NCBI GenBank assembly: GCA_037367405.1
Contig: JAZKJV010011400.1
Span: 5,826,501 to 5,890,500, forward strand
Direction of reading: 5' to 3'
Length of the DNA: 64,000 nt
Source: Ottelia alismoides
Taxonomy: Eukaryota > Streptophyta > Magnoliopsida > Alismatales > Hydrocharitaceae
Below the pieces are notes generated by a model. That model searched no databases, was not told the origin of the DNA, and saw only the letters and a list, made by a program, of their open reading frames with translations. The position numbers and the translations under genes were made by a program. Below, piece after piece: positions 42,450-50,220 of the stretch. How positions within the stretch are numbered: the stretch's first letter is position 1; every line of letters begins with the position of its first letter.

Positions 42450-42593
42450 TTGGACAGCGCCACTTGGCAAGCTGCGTAGCCACCGCCTGCTAGACGGTGG
42501 ACGCGAAAGTTAACGCTGTCCACCGCTTGGCAGCGGTGGCTACGAAGACTTCATCCAGTGAGTTTGCGCAGCTTGCCAAGTGGCGCTGTCCAA
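42450..42593. repeat. 144-nt inverted-repeat element containing a REP pair
   Basis: Outer arms 42450-42476 and 42567-42593 are perfect 27-bp reverse complements (beginning TTGGACAGCGCCACTTGG). Inside, a GTAG tetranucleotide (42476-42479) precedes the hairpin 42480-42500, and a second hairpin CCACCGCTTGGCAGCGGTGG (42520-42539) is followed by CTAC, the inverse of GTAG. This is a BIME-like head-to-head REP pair. It ends exactly at the antiporter stop codon. The rest of 42193-42449 holds smaller hairpins (for example AGCGGCTCTCCCGAGCCGCT) and no gene. Confidence 0.85.
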
Positions 42594-43796
42594 TTAATTA
42601 ACCAGCCTTTCAATGCCTTGCTCTTCTTTGGGACCGGTGGCTTTAGTTGGCGGGAAAGTCCAGCGCAGCAGGGGCGGAGCAATGAACGTCGTGACCATCA
42701 CCATGATGGTCACCGCACTGAAAAGCCCCGTATCAAAGACGCCCGAAGCCAGTGCCTTCTGAGCGAAAATTAATCCCACCTCCCCGCGCGGAATCATGCC
42801 GATGCCGATGACGTGTTTCTTGCCTTTGAACCAGAAAGGCGAATAGCCGCAGAGAAACTTGCCCAGAATGGCCGCTACGATCAATAAACCTCCAACCTGC
42901 AAAGTAGAAATGTTCTCCGCAACCCATGGATTGAGCACTCGGATATCGACCGACGCGCCTACATAGACAAAGAAGATGGGCACAAAGAACTGCCCCAGTT
43001 GAGCAACCCCGTGTTCGATAACCTGCGAATTATCCGACCGACGCAAGAGCAAGCCGGCGGCAAAGGCGCCGATGATCGTCGCAGAACCAGCTTTGTAGGC
43101 CAGGAAAGCCAGGCCAATCGCGCAGATCATCGCCATCAGCGTCGGCGTACCAGCGAATCGACTGCGCTCTACAAAGTCGATCAACTTGGGCAAAACATGC
43201 GTCCCAATCAGGATAGTGATCAGCAAAAATCCAAACGCTACCAGGGTGGTTTGACCAATCATCCACATTGTGACCTCAGCCCCATCGGTCAACTTCTCGA
43301 CCACCGCCAGGATGACCAGACCGATGACATCGTCGATGACCGCCGCGCCGAGGATGATCTGGCTCTCCGCTTCACCCAGTCGATTCAAATCCGATAGCAC
43401 CCGAGCCGTAATGCCTACGCTGGTGGCCGTCAGTGTAGCACCAGCTACAATCGAGACGAGATTGGAATATCCCAGCCAATAAGCAACCATGTAGCCAAAT
43501 AGAAACGGCAAGGCCACGCCAACGCAGGCCACCATGGCGGAACTGCCGCCCACGCGAATCAATTGATTGAGATCCGTTTCTAACCCGATCTCAAACAACA
43601 AGATCATCACGCCCAGTTCAGCCAGAAAGTGCAGCACGGGATCGTGCGTGTCGAGCAACTGCAAGCCTGATGCACCCAGGATCACGCCAGCGGCCAGTTC
43701 TCCTAGAACACCCGGCTGTCCCATGCGCTGCGCCAGGCCACCACATACTTTGGCCACAGCCAGCACTAACACCAATATTCCCAGAAACTCGTTTAT
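42594..43796 (-). CDS. Cation/proton antiporter (CPA2/Kef-type)
   Basis: About 400 residues with roughly 12 membrane segments. Family marks are GQPGVLGELAAGVILG near the start, the acidic GAAVIDDVIGLVILAVV (ion-binding DD pair near residue 156), and IGMIPRGEVGLIFA near the end. There is no C-terminal TrkA domain. The start is unusual. The first standard start codon is TTG at 43775, but homologous-looking sequence (NEFLGILVLVLAV) continues seven codons upstream to ATA at 43796, with GAGGGAG six bases before it. An ATA or ATT initiation is therefore likely. Confidence 0.88.
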   Translation of the reverse strand: MNEFLGILVLVLAVAKVCGGLAQRMGQPGVLGELAAGVILGASGLQLLDTHDPVLHFLAELGVMILLFEIGLETDLNQLIRVGGSSAMVACVGVALPFLFGYMVAYWLGYSNLVSIVAGATLTATSVGITARVLSDLNRLGEAESQIILGAAVIDDVIGLVILAVVEKLTDGAEVTMWMIGQTTLVAFGFLLITILIGTHVLPKLIDFVERSRFAGTPTLMAMICAIGLAFLAYKAGSATIIGAFAAGLLLRRSDNSQVIEHGVAQLGQFFVPIFFVYVGASVDIRVLNPWVAENISTLQVGGLLIVAAILGKFLCGYSPFWFKGKKHVIGIGMIPRGEVGLIFAQKALASGVFDTGLFSAVTIMVMVTTFIAPPLLRWTFPPTKATGPKEEQGIERLVN

Positions 43797-43960
43797 GTTA
43801 ATCTCCCTCTACAGTGCCCAGCTCAATCGAGCTTGCGGCACAACACATATCCATACATTAAAGTCCAGACGTCGGTTTGGAGCGGCGGCATTATAGCTGA
43901 TCCTCGCTTTGCCCAGGAAGCTTGGGCAAGCTCACTGGATGAAGTCTTGGTTTTGTGAAT

Positions 43961-44128
43961 GTCACCTCTCCCGGCGCAGTTGGGGGAGGTCGGAGCCCGC
44001 GTTTAGCGAGGCTCCGGGAGGGGGCCATGCGCCATGCTTGACTCATCCCTGGCGCAGTGCCCCCTCCCGAATCTTCGCCTTAAGGGCTCGATTCGACCTC
44101 CCCCAAGCTGCGCCCCGGGAGAGGTGAC
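43961..44128. repeat. 168-nt nested foldback (MITE-like) element
   Basis: The outer arms 43961-43992 (GTCACCTCTCCCGGCGCAGT...) and 44094-44128 are imperfect reverse complements. Inside, GGGAGGGGGCCATGCGCCA and TGGCGCAGTGCCCCCTCCC form a second stem. It lies in the gap 43797-44182, which shows no gene. The following GTGGCGCTGTCCAA repeats a piece of the 42450-42593 element. Confidence 0.8.
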
Positions 44129-44182
44129 AGTGGCGCTGTCCAACTAGATAATCTGGTGAGTGGGTTTTCCGGGAGTAGTTCA

Positions 44183-45670
44183 ATGCGATGCATACGATGG
44201 ATGACATTGCCGCTGTGCCTGGCGCTGCTGCTAGTGGCCAGTGCTCGCGCGGACCAGTCACGCCCCAACATCTTGTGGTTCATCGTCGACGACATGTCGG
44301 CCAACTTCTCCTGTTATGGCGAGCAGACGATCACCACTCCGCATGTTGATGGGCTGGCGCGCGAAGGCTTGCGATTCCGTCATGCGTTTGTCACCGCACC
44401 GGTCTGTTCGCCTTGTCGATCAGCGCTTATCACAGGCATGTACCAGACTACCATCGGGGCGCATCAGCATCGAAGTGGCCGAGGTCAACTGAAGATTCAA
44501 TTGCCCGCCGGCGTGCGTCCTATTACCGAACTCTTTCAATCGGCTGGCTATTACACCTGCATCGGCGATGGCTTGCAGTCGCAGCCGTCCACGCGATTAG
44601 GCAAGACCGATTACAACTTTGATCACGACGAGCGCATGTATAATTCGTCCGATTGGTCGGGGCGTTCAGCGGGCCAGCCATTTTTTATGCAAGTCCAGTT
44701 ACCGGGCGGCAAATTGCGCGGCGGCACTGACCAGGCAGCTATCCAGCTTTCCGCCCGCGCGGCCCGCGAGTTTGGTAGCCCGGTCGCACCTGGCGATGTG
44801 ACCTTGCCGCCCTACTATCCACGGTCACCGGTCATGCTGCGCGACTGGGCCGCTTACTTGGATGCGGTTCGCTTGACCGATAAACATGTTGGCCAGGTAC
44901 TGGAGCGTTTACAGCGCGAAGCCATCCTGGAAGATACGCTGGTGATTTTTATGACCGACCATGGTATCAGCCACGCGCGCGGCAAACAGTTCTTATACGA
45001 CGAAGGCACGCATGTCCCACTGGTGATTCGCGGACCGCGCAACTTTCCGGAGCTGATGAAGCAAGTGCAACCAGGCCAGGTGCGCGAAGACCTGGTCGAG
45101 CACATCGATCTGGCCGCGCTTTCGCTAGCCGCAGCCGGTATTGCATTGCCACCGGCCATGCAGGGCCAAAACATCCTGGCCCAGGACTACACTCCGCGCA
45201 CCGCCGTCTTCGCCGCTCGTGATCGTTGCGATGAAACGATTGAACGCCTGCGCAGTATCCGCACCGAACGTTACCTGTACATTCGCAACTTCTATCCCGA
45301 TCAACCTCATCTGCAACCCAACGCCTATAAAGATGGCAAGAGTATCTTGCAAGAGCTCCGTCAATTGCATGCCGCTGGCCAACTACCAGAGCTGGCCAAC
45401 CAACTGCTCTTTGCCGACAAACGCCCGGCCGAAGAGCTGTACCTGTGCCCAACCGATCGTTGGCAAGTGACCAACCTGGCCAACCAGCCTGAACACGCTG
45501 AGGCGCTGGCCAACTTGCGCAAACAACTCGATGCTTGGCTGACCGCCACTCACGACCCCGGCCCAGAACCTGAGGCGATGTACGATAGCGATATGACTGT
45601 CTATGTAGGTAAAGGCAACCCCGAAGTCGAAACCAATATTCGCTTGATGAAGCAGTGGGCGTATCGATAG
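44183..45670 (+). CDS. Secreted sulfatase (FGly type)
   Basis: A 495-residue protein. ATG at 44183 opens a signal peptide (MRCIRWMTLPLCLALLLVASARA) and has GGGAG upstream. The metal-binding DD is in WFIVDDMSANF near residue 36. The active-site motif C75-S-P-C-R79 fits CxPxR, the first Cys being the one converted to formylglycine, with Cys at the usual Ser/Ala/Cys position. Other sulfatase motifs are ALITGMYQTTIGAH and FMTDHGISHARGKQFLYDEG. Substrates are probably sulfated polysaccharides of marine origin; exact specificity is unknown. Confidence 0.92.
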   Translation: MRCIRWMTLPLCLALLLVASARADQSRPNILWFIVDDMSANFSCYGEQTITTPHVDGLAREGLRFRHAFVTAPVCSPCRSALITGMYQTTIGAHQHRSGRGQLKIQLPAGVRPITELFQSAGYYTCIGDGLQSQPSTRLGKTDYNFDHDERMYNSSDWSGRSAGQPFFMQVQLPGGKLRGGTDQAAIQLSARAAREFGSPVAPGDVTLPPYYPRSPVMLRDWAAYLDAVRLTDKHVGQVLERLQREAILEDTLVIFMTDHGISHARGKQFLYDEGTHVPLVIRGPRNFPELMKQVQPGQVREDLVEHIDLAALSLAAAGIALPPAMQGQNILAQDYTPRTAVFAARDRCDETIERLRSIRTERYLYIRNFYPDQPHLQPNAYKDGKSILQELRQLHAAGQLPELANQLLFADKRPAEELYLCPTDRWQVTNLANQPEHAEALANLRKQLDAWLTATHDPGPEPEAMYDSDMTVYVGKGNPEVETNIRLMKQWAYR

Positions 45671-45701
45671 GCTGGCGGCGTAGCCTGGCGCGCAATGTGG
45701 C

Positions 45702-45802
45702 CCGACGCGCTGCGTCGGATGATGTATGGCCAACGCGCTGCGTTGGCTGAGCTGCGATTACTAGCAGGGCGCTGCTTGAGCGATTTCGACGCGCTGCGTC
45801 GG
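45702..45802. repeat. Three GCGCTGCG hairpins
   Basis: CCGACGCGCTGCGTCGG (45702-45718), CCAACGCGCTGCGTTGG (45730-45746, with compensating changes in both arms) and CGACGCGCTGCGTCGG (45787-45802) each form a 7-bp stem. They lie between convergent sulfatase and tsaC genes, the last adjoining the tsaC stop, so they may act as bidirectional terminators or be dispersed repeats. Confidence 0.7.
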
Positions 45803-45803
45803 T

Positions 45804-46757
45804 CTATGGCCCTTGTTCGCCGGCGCGTTCTATGCGGTCGCGAAGAGCGATGCCCAGGCCGCTGGCGGTGACGCGCTGGAGGTAGACGATCTTCAATTGG
45901 CGACGGTCTACTTCACGCAGGGCTTCGTACAGTCGATGCGCGTAAGCTTCCAGCGAATCACAGACTTCCACCCAACCAAACAAGCTGGCTTGTGGATGAG
46001 CATCCAAGCCAACATAAGCGGCATCATGGGCCGGCTCGGCCTGGCCGGCAGTATCGATCAATTGCACGCGAGCGCGTGGACGATAGTGGGGATGCAAACG
46101 GCCCGGTGAATTCTCGCCCGGCTCAGCTTGCGGGCCGGCGATCGTTATCTCGGGCACCACCGCTCGCAACTCATCCCAAGACAAACCTCCAGGTCGCAAG
46201 ATCCGCGGCGGCTGGCTGATGCAATCGACCACCGTCGACTCCAAGCCCACACGAGCCGCCTCGCCCATCAAGATGCCATCGATCGTATCGCCAAAGTCTT
46301 CCAGAACGGCTTGCCAGGTCGTAGCACTCGGGCGCCCCGAACGATTCGCACTCGGGGCCGCAATGGGAACGGTCACTTGCCTGAGCATGGCCAGCGCTAA
46401 GGCATGATCCGGGATGCGAATACCCACCGTATTCAAACCGGCGGTCACGGCCGAAACAATCGTCTCACGCTTGGGCACAACAACTGTTAAAGGGCCAGGC
46501 GCAAATCGTTGCAAGAGCTGCCTGGCTACCGGCGGCAGCGACTGCGCAGCCAAATCAGTTCGATCGAGATCCGACACATGCACGATCAGTGGATTGTTGC
46601 CAGGTCGACCTTTGACACGAAAGAGCCGCTCGGTGGCACTTGAGCTGGTCGCATCCACTCCCAAGCCATACACGGTCTCGGTTGGAAAGGCGACCAGTTT
46701 GCCAGCGCACAGCAGCGCCGCGGCTCGCCGTGGATCAGTTATCAGTTCCGCCGTCAT
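45804..46757 (-). CDS. tsaC: L-threonylcarbamoyladenylate synthase, Sua5/YrdC/TsaC type
   Basis: A 317-residue protein. The YrdC domain is clear: AGKLVAFPTETVYGLGVDA, FRVKGRPGNNPLIVHV with the K/R nucleotide-binding residues, SANRSGRPSATT and ESTVVDC. A C-terminal Sua5 domain of about 100 residues follows (RLHPHYRPRARV...), so it is of the long Sua5 type rather than the short TsaC type. It makes threonylcarbamoyl-AMP for the t6A37 modification of ANN-decoding tRNAs. The next gene upstream ends four bases before this start, suggesting one transcript with it. Confidence 0.93.
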   Translation of the reverse strand: MTAELITDPRRAAALLCAGKLVAFPTETVYGLGVDATSSSATERLFRVKGRPGNNPLIVHVSDLDRTDLAAQSLPPVARQLLQRFAPGPLTVVVPKRETIVSAVTAGLNTVGIRIPDHALALAMLRQVTVPIAAPSANRSGRPSATTWQAVLEDFGDTIDGILMGEAARVGLESTVVDCISQPPRILRPGGLSWDELRAVVPEITIAGPQAEPGENSPGRLHPHYRPRARVQLIDTAGQAEPAHDAAYVGLDAHPQASLFGWVEVCDSLEAYAHRLYEALREVDRRQLKIVYLQRVTASGLGIALRDRIERAGEQGP

Positions 46758-46760
46758 CGA

Positions 46761-47453
46761 TCAGTTCCCGGTAGTTCCCCGTAGCCAGTCGATCGGCTCG
46801 CGAATGTAACCGGCCCACACACTGACATCGGACCAGCCGCCATGCGACCAGGCCAGCAGCAAACCCAGCACGGCCAGATTGGCTGTCGGCAGAAACATCC
46901 AACAGAATTTCGCACCCACGCTCTTCAGATCGCTCTGATCGCGATGCGTTTCACGATAAGTACTGACGATGTGAAAACCTAATGCAATCCCCAGGAAGAA
47001 AGCTTGCCAAGGCAAAATCGAAATCGGCATCAACCACGAGACTAGCAGCAGCGCCAGCGCAGCCGTGGGAAAGAAATAAGGAGCCAGCGCAATCAACCAA
47101 TTCCCTTTGCCCACAAAGGTCACTTCGCCCCCCTGCCCCAGGGTTGCTTTGATCGACAAGATCGGATGGCCGGTGATCCAGGCAAAGAGTGCATGCGTTA
47201 ACTCGTGTTCCACGGTGATTAACCAGCGGCCTATCGAACTGCGATCCAACCAGCGCCGCCATACCAGTACAAAACCAACTGCCCCCAGAGCTACCGGCAA
47301 AAAGCCCAGTGGTTGATACAGAATATGCAAGGCCAGGCGCAGCAGGCCCCAGGCGAACAGCGGCAACGCGCAGAGCATGATCGCAGCCACGGGCCACTTC
47401 ATCCATTCGACCGCTCGATCAATTTTGGCTGCCCAACCCGGCGGTTTTTTCAT
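46761..47453 (-). CDS. M50-like integral membrane metalloprotease family protein
   Basis: A 230-residue membrane protein with about five hydrophobic segments. VEHELTHALFAW near residues 83-94 supplies an HExxH zinc motif within a membrane segment, and GHPILSIKATLGQGGEVTFVGK follows, resembling the loop in M50 or DUF3267-type proteases. Catalysis is not proven, since the third ligand is not obvious. It lies between tsaC (3 nt) and miaB (56 nt) on the same strand. Confidence 0.65.
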   Translation of the reverse strand: MKKPPGWAAKIDRAVEWMKWPVAAIMLCALPLFAWGLLRLALHILYQPLGFLPVALGAVGFVLVWRRWLDRSSIGRWLITVEHELTHALFAWITGHPILSIKATLGQGGEVTFVGKGNWLIALAPYFFPTAALALLLVSWLMPISILPWQAFFLGIALGFHIVSTYRETHRDQSDLKSVGAKFCWMFLPTANLAVLGLLLAWSHGGWSDVSVWAGYIREPIDWLRGTTGN

Positions 47454-47509
47454 CGCTTGTCAGCTACGCCCTGCAGGTTGTGATTGGTCCACCAACTGCG
47501 CGCACAGCG

Positions 47510-48967
47510 TCATGGCGTCGACAGTTGCACCAGTTGGCTCGGGGCTGTCGATTCTTCTACCGTTTCCACTGAACCGAACAGCGTATGGCTGCTGGCATCA
47601 TGCACCAGCACGTTCAGCAGCGCACCGGCCTGCCGCTGATGACCGTCCCAGACGACGATGCGATCGCAATGAGTTCGACCGGTCATCTGGCACAGTTCGC
47701 CAACTTCATTTCGCTTGAAGGCCAGTTTACTTGGACCTTCGACCAGAACTTCCACCCGCTTTCCGAGAAACTTCAAGTTGTCCTCCTGACAAATCGCGTT
47801 CTGAACCTCCAGCAGTTCGTTGTTGCGCGATTGCTTGACGTTGGCCGGAACATCATCAGCATACAGTTCAGCCCCCTTGGTACCTGGCCTGACCGAATAC
47901 TGGAAGATGAAGCTGTTCTTGAATCGGCACTCTTCCACCAGTCGCACCGTCTGCTGAAAATCTTCGTCGGTCTCGCCGCAGAAGCCGACGATAAAGTCGC
48001 TCGAGACCGCAGCCTCGGGCAAAATCGTGCGAATGCGAGCCATCATCTCTCGGTAGTCACCCACCGTGTAACCGCGTTTCATGCGTTTGAGCACTTCATC
48101 CGAACCGCTCTGCGCAGGCACGTGCAGGTACGGCGAACACTTGGGCAAGTCGCGGATCGTCTCCAGCAATTCAACCGTCATGTCTTTGGGGTAACTGGTC
48201 ACGAACTTGATGCGCTCGATACCATCGATCGCATGAATCATCTGCAGCAAGTCAGCCAGTCGAGTGGTGCGATCCCCTTCGACATACCGGTAACTGTTAA
48301 CCGTTTGGCCCAGCAGAATAATCTCTTTGCAGCCTTGATCGGCCAGCACCTGAGCCTCGGAAACAATCTGGCCGGGCTGGCGACCTTGCTCGGGGCCCCG
48401 AGTCATGGGCACGATGCAATAAGTACAAAATTTGTCGCAGCCAATCTGGATGCGCAAGTAAGCCTGAAAGGGTGTCGGTCGCATGGTCGGATCACGCAGC
48501 GGATCAAACGTCTCGTGGCTGCGACGAATCTCTTCTTGGGCACCATCGCGCCGGCCCAGCGAGACGGCCATCTGCTGGCCTTGACCGGCCGATACATTCT
48601 GTAGCAGTTCAGGAATGCGCTGCAGTTGGCCAGGACCAACGACCAGGTCCACGTAGGGTGCGCGTTCGAAGACCAGCTTCTGATCCTTCTGTGCCATGCA
48701 ACCCATGACCCCGATGATCTTTTCGGGGTGTGCCAGCTTCATCTTCTTCAAGTGAGCCAGGTTGGTGTAGACCTTTTCCTCAGCCCCGGCTCGCACGCTG
48801 CAGGTGTTGAACAGGATCGTGTCGGCGCGATCGATCGAGCCGGTCAGTTCGTAACCCTGACGCTTGAGGCTGGCCACGACCATCTCGCTGTCCAGCACAT
48901 TCATCTGGCAGCCGACCGTTTCGATATACAGCTTCTTGGTTGGATTCTGTTCCGTTGATTCCGACAT
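47510..48967 (-). CDS. miaB: tRNA (2-methylthio-N6-dimethylallyl-A37) synthase MiaB
   Basis: A 485-residue radical-SAM methylthiotransferase. ATG at 48967 is chosen, with GGAAG upstream; the frame extends further without support. The N-terminal UPF0004 domain (YIETVGCQMNVLDSE with Cys, FNTCSVR, GCMAQ) is followed by the radical-SAM cluster CDKFCTYCIVPMTRG near residues 185-200 and a C-terminal TRAM domain (LGKRVEVLVEG...GQL-like segment). It adds a methylthio group to i6A37 in tRNA. It is the first gene of a minus-strand run with the membrane protein and tsaC. Confidence 0.95.
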   Translation of the reverse strand: MSESTEQNPTKKLYIETVGCQMNVLDSEMVVASLKRQGYELTGSIDRADTILFNTCSVRAGAEEKVYTNLAHLKKMKLAHPEKIIGVMGCMAQKDQKLVFERAPYVDLVVGPGQLQRIPELLQNVSAGQGQQMAVSLGRRDGAQEEIRRSHETFDPLRDPTMRPTPFQAYLRIQIGCDKFCTYCIVPMTRGPEQGRQPGQIVSEAQVLADQGCKEIILLGQTVNSYRYVEGDRTTRLADLLQMIHAIDGIERIKFVTSYPKDMTVELLETIRDLPKCSPYLHVPAQSGSDEVLKRMKRGYTVGDYREMMARIRTILPEAAVSSDFIVGFCGETDEDFQQTVRLVEECRFKNSFIFQYSVRPGTKGAELYADDVPANVKQSRNNELLEVQNAICQEDNLKFLGKRVEVLVEGPSKLAFKRNEVGELCQMTGRTHCDRIVVWDGHQRQAGALLNVLVHDASSHTLFGSVETVEESTAPSQLVQLSTP

Positions 48968-49203
48968 AAATCTTCCGGCGGTGGATTGCGCTGCCCTGGA
49001 AAAGCACATCATTGTAACCAACAATGCATTTTGCGGTGATCCGGGAAAATCTTCATTTCATTTTAACATTCCAAGAGGCGGGGTTTGGAACTCGGTCGGT
49101 AATGCTATGCTGGTAGGCAAAAACACCCCCAGTTCCAGCACCCGGCAACCCTGCACAGCAAAACGTGGCTCGCCACTGGAGCCCGTTTTCCACGAGGAAT
49201 TTG

Positions 49204-50199
49204 ATGGTTTACGTTCGCTTTCTATTACTTTTGGCCCTGGCGGTCAGCCATAATGGAGTTTTAGGCACTGCCCTGGCTGTCGCCCAAGGCACCGTCAAGG
49301 TCGATCCAGCTTTGCCAGACTACAAAAAAGCGGTCGGGGTATCCGGCACGCTCAAGTCGGTGGGCTCCGATACCATGAATAACCTGGTATCGCTCTGGGC
49401 AGCCGAATTCAAGAAGATCTATCCCACAGTCAAAACCGAAGTCGATGGCAAAGGATCCTCCAACGCGATCCCCGCTCTGGTAGCCGGTACCGCCACCTTC
49501 GGCCCGATGAGCCGCGATGCCAAGGCTTCGGAGATCAATAGCTTTGAACAGAAGTTCGGCTATCGACCGACCCTGGTGCCCTCCAGTATCGACATGCTGG
49601 CTGTATACGTGCATCGCAATAATCCGTTGGAGAGCCTGACTTTCCAGCAGATCGACTCGATCTTCTCCAGCACGCGCAAGCTGGGCGCCAAAGAACAGAG
49701 CAAGACTTGGGGCGAACTGGGCGCCAGTGGCGATGCAGCCGCTCAGAACATTACCTGCTACGGTCGCAACGCGGCTTCGGGGACCTATGGTTACTTCAAA
49801 GAAAAAGTCCTCGGCGATGGCGACTACGGAGTCTGGGTCAGCGAATTGCCCGGCAGTTCGGCTGTGGTCCAAGCCGTAGGTGAAAACGCTTATGGCATCG
49901 GCTACAGCGGCATCGGATACAGCACTGCCAACGTCAAGGCACTGGCGCTGGACAAAGGCGACGGCAAAGTTGTCAAACCGGAAGCTGCCAACGCGCTGGA
50001 TGGCACTTACCCACTAGCTCGCTTCTTGTACATCGCTGTCAATTACGATGCGCGCGGTGGCAAGAAGTTGGACCCGTTGCGGGCCGAGTTCCTGAAGTTC
50101 ATCTTCAGCAAGCAAGGACAGGAACAAGTTGTCAAGGACGGATATCTGCCGCTGCCCGCGCCGGTAGCGAAAAAGGCGTTGCAGTCTGTCGGACTTTGA
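49204..50199 (+). CDS. pstS: Phosphate ABC transporter substrate-binding protein
   Basis: A 331-residue exported protein. ATG at 49204 with GAGGAA upstream opens a signal peptide (MVYVRFLLLLALAVSHNGVLGTALA). PstS-type phosphate-binding residues appear in SVGSDTMNNLVSLWAAEFKK, GKGSSNAIPALVAGTATFGPMSR, and the NAASGTYGYFKEKVL segment. It lies 21 nt before pstC, so pstS-pstC-pstA-pstB form a standard order. No phoU or phoB gene is in the window. Confidence 0.9.
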   Translation: MVYVRFLLLLALAVSHNGVLGTALAVAQGTVKVDPALPDYKKAVGVSGTLKSVGSDTMNNLVSLWAAEFKKIYPTVKTEVDGKGSSNAIPALVAGTATFGPMSRDAKASEINSFEQKFGYRPTLVPSSIDMLAVYVHRNNPLESLTFQQIDSIFSSTRKLGAKEQSKTWGELGASGDAAAQNITCYGRNAASGTYGYFKEKVLGDGDYGVWVSELPGSSAVVQAVGENAYGIGYSGIGYSTANVKALALDKGDGKVVKPEAANALDGTYPLARFLYIAVNYDARGGKKLDPLRAEFLKFIFSKQGQEQVVKDGYLPLPAPVAKKALQSVGL

Positions 50200-50220
50200 C
50201 AAACCATCTGAGGTTGACTT

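Noticed and set aside
42193..42483. Longer N-terminus for the Gfo/Idh/MocA protein
   Set aside because: The 97 extra codons come from REP-rich intergenic DNA and would bury the twin-arginine signal inside the protein.
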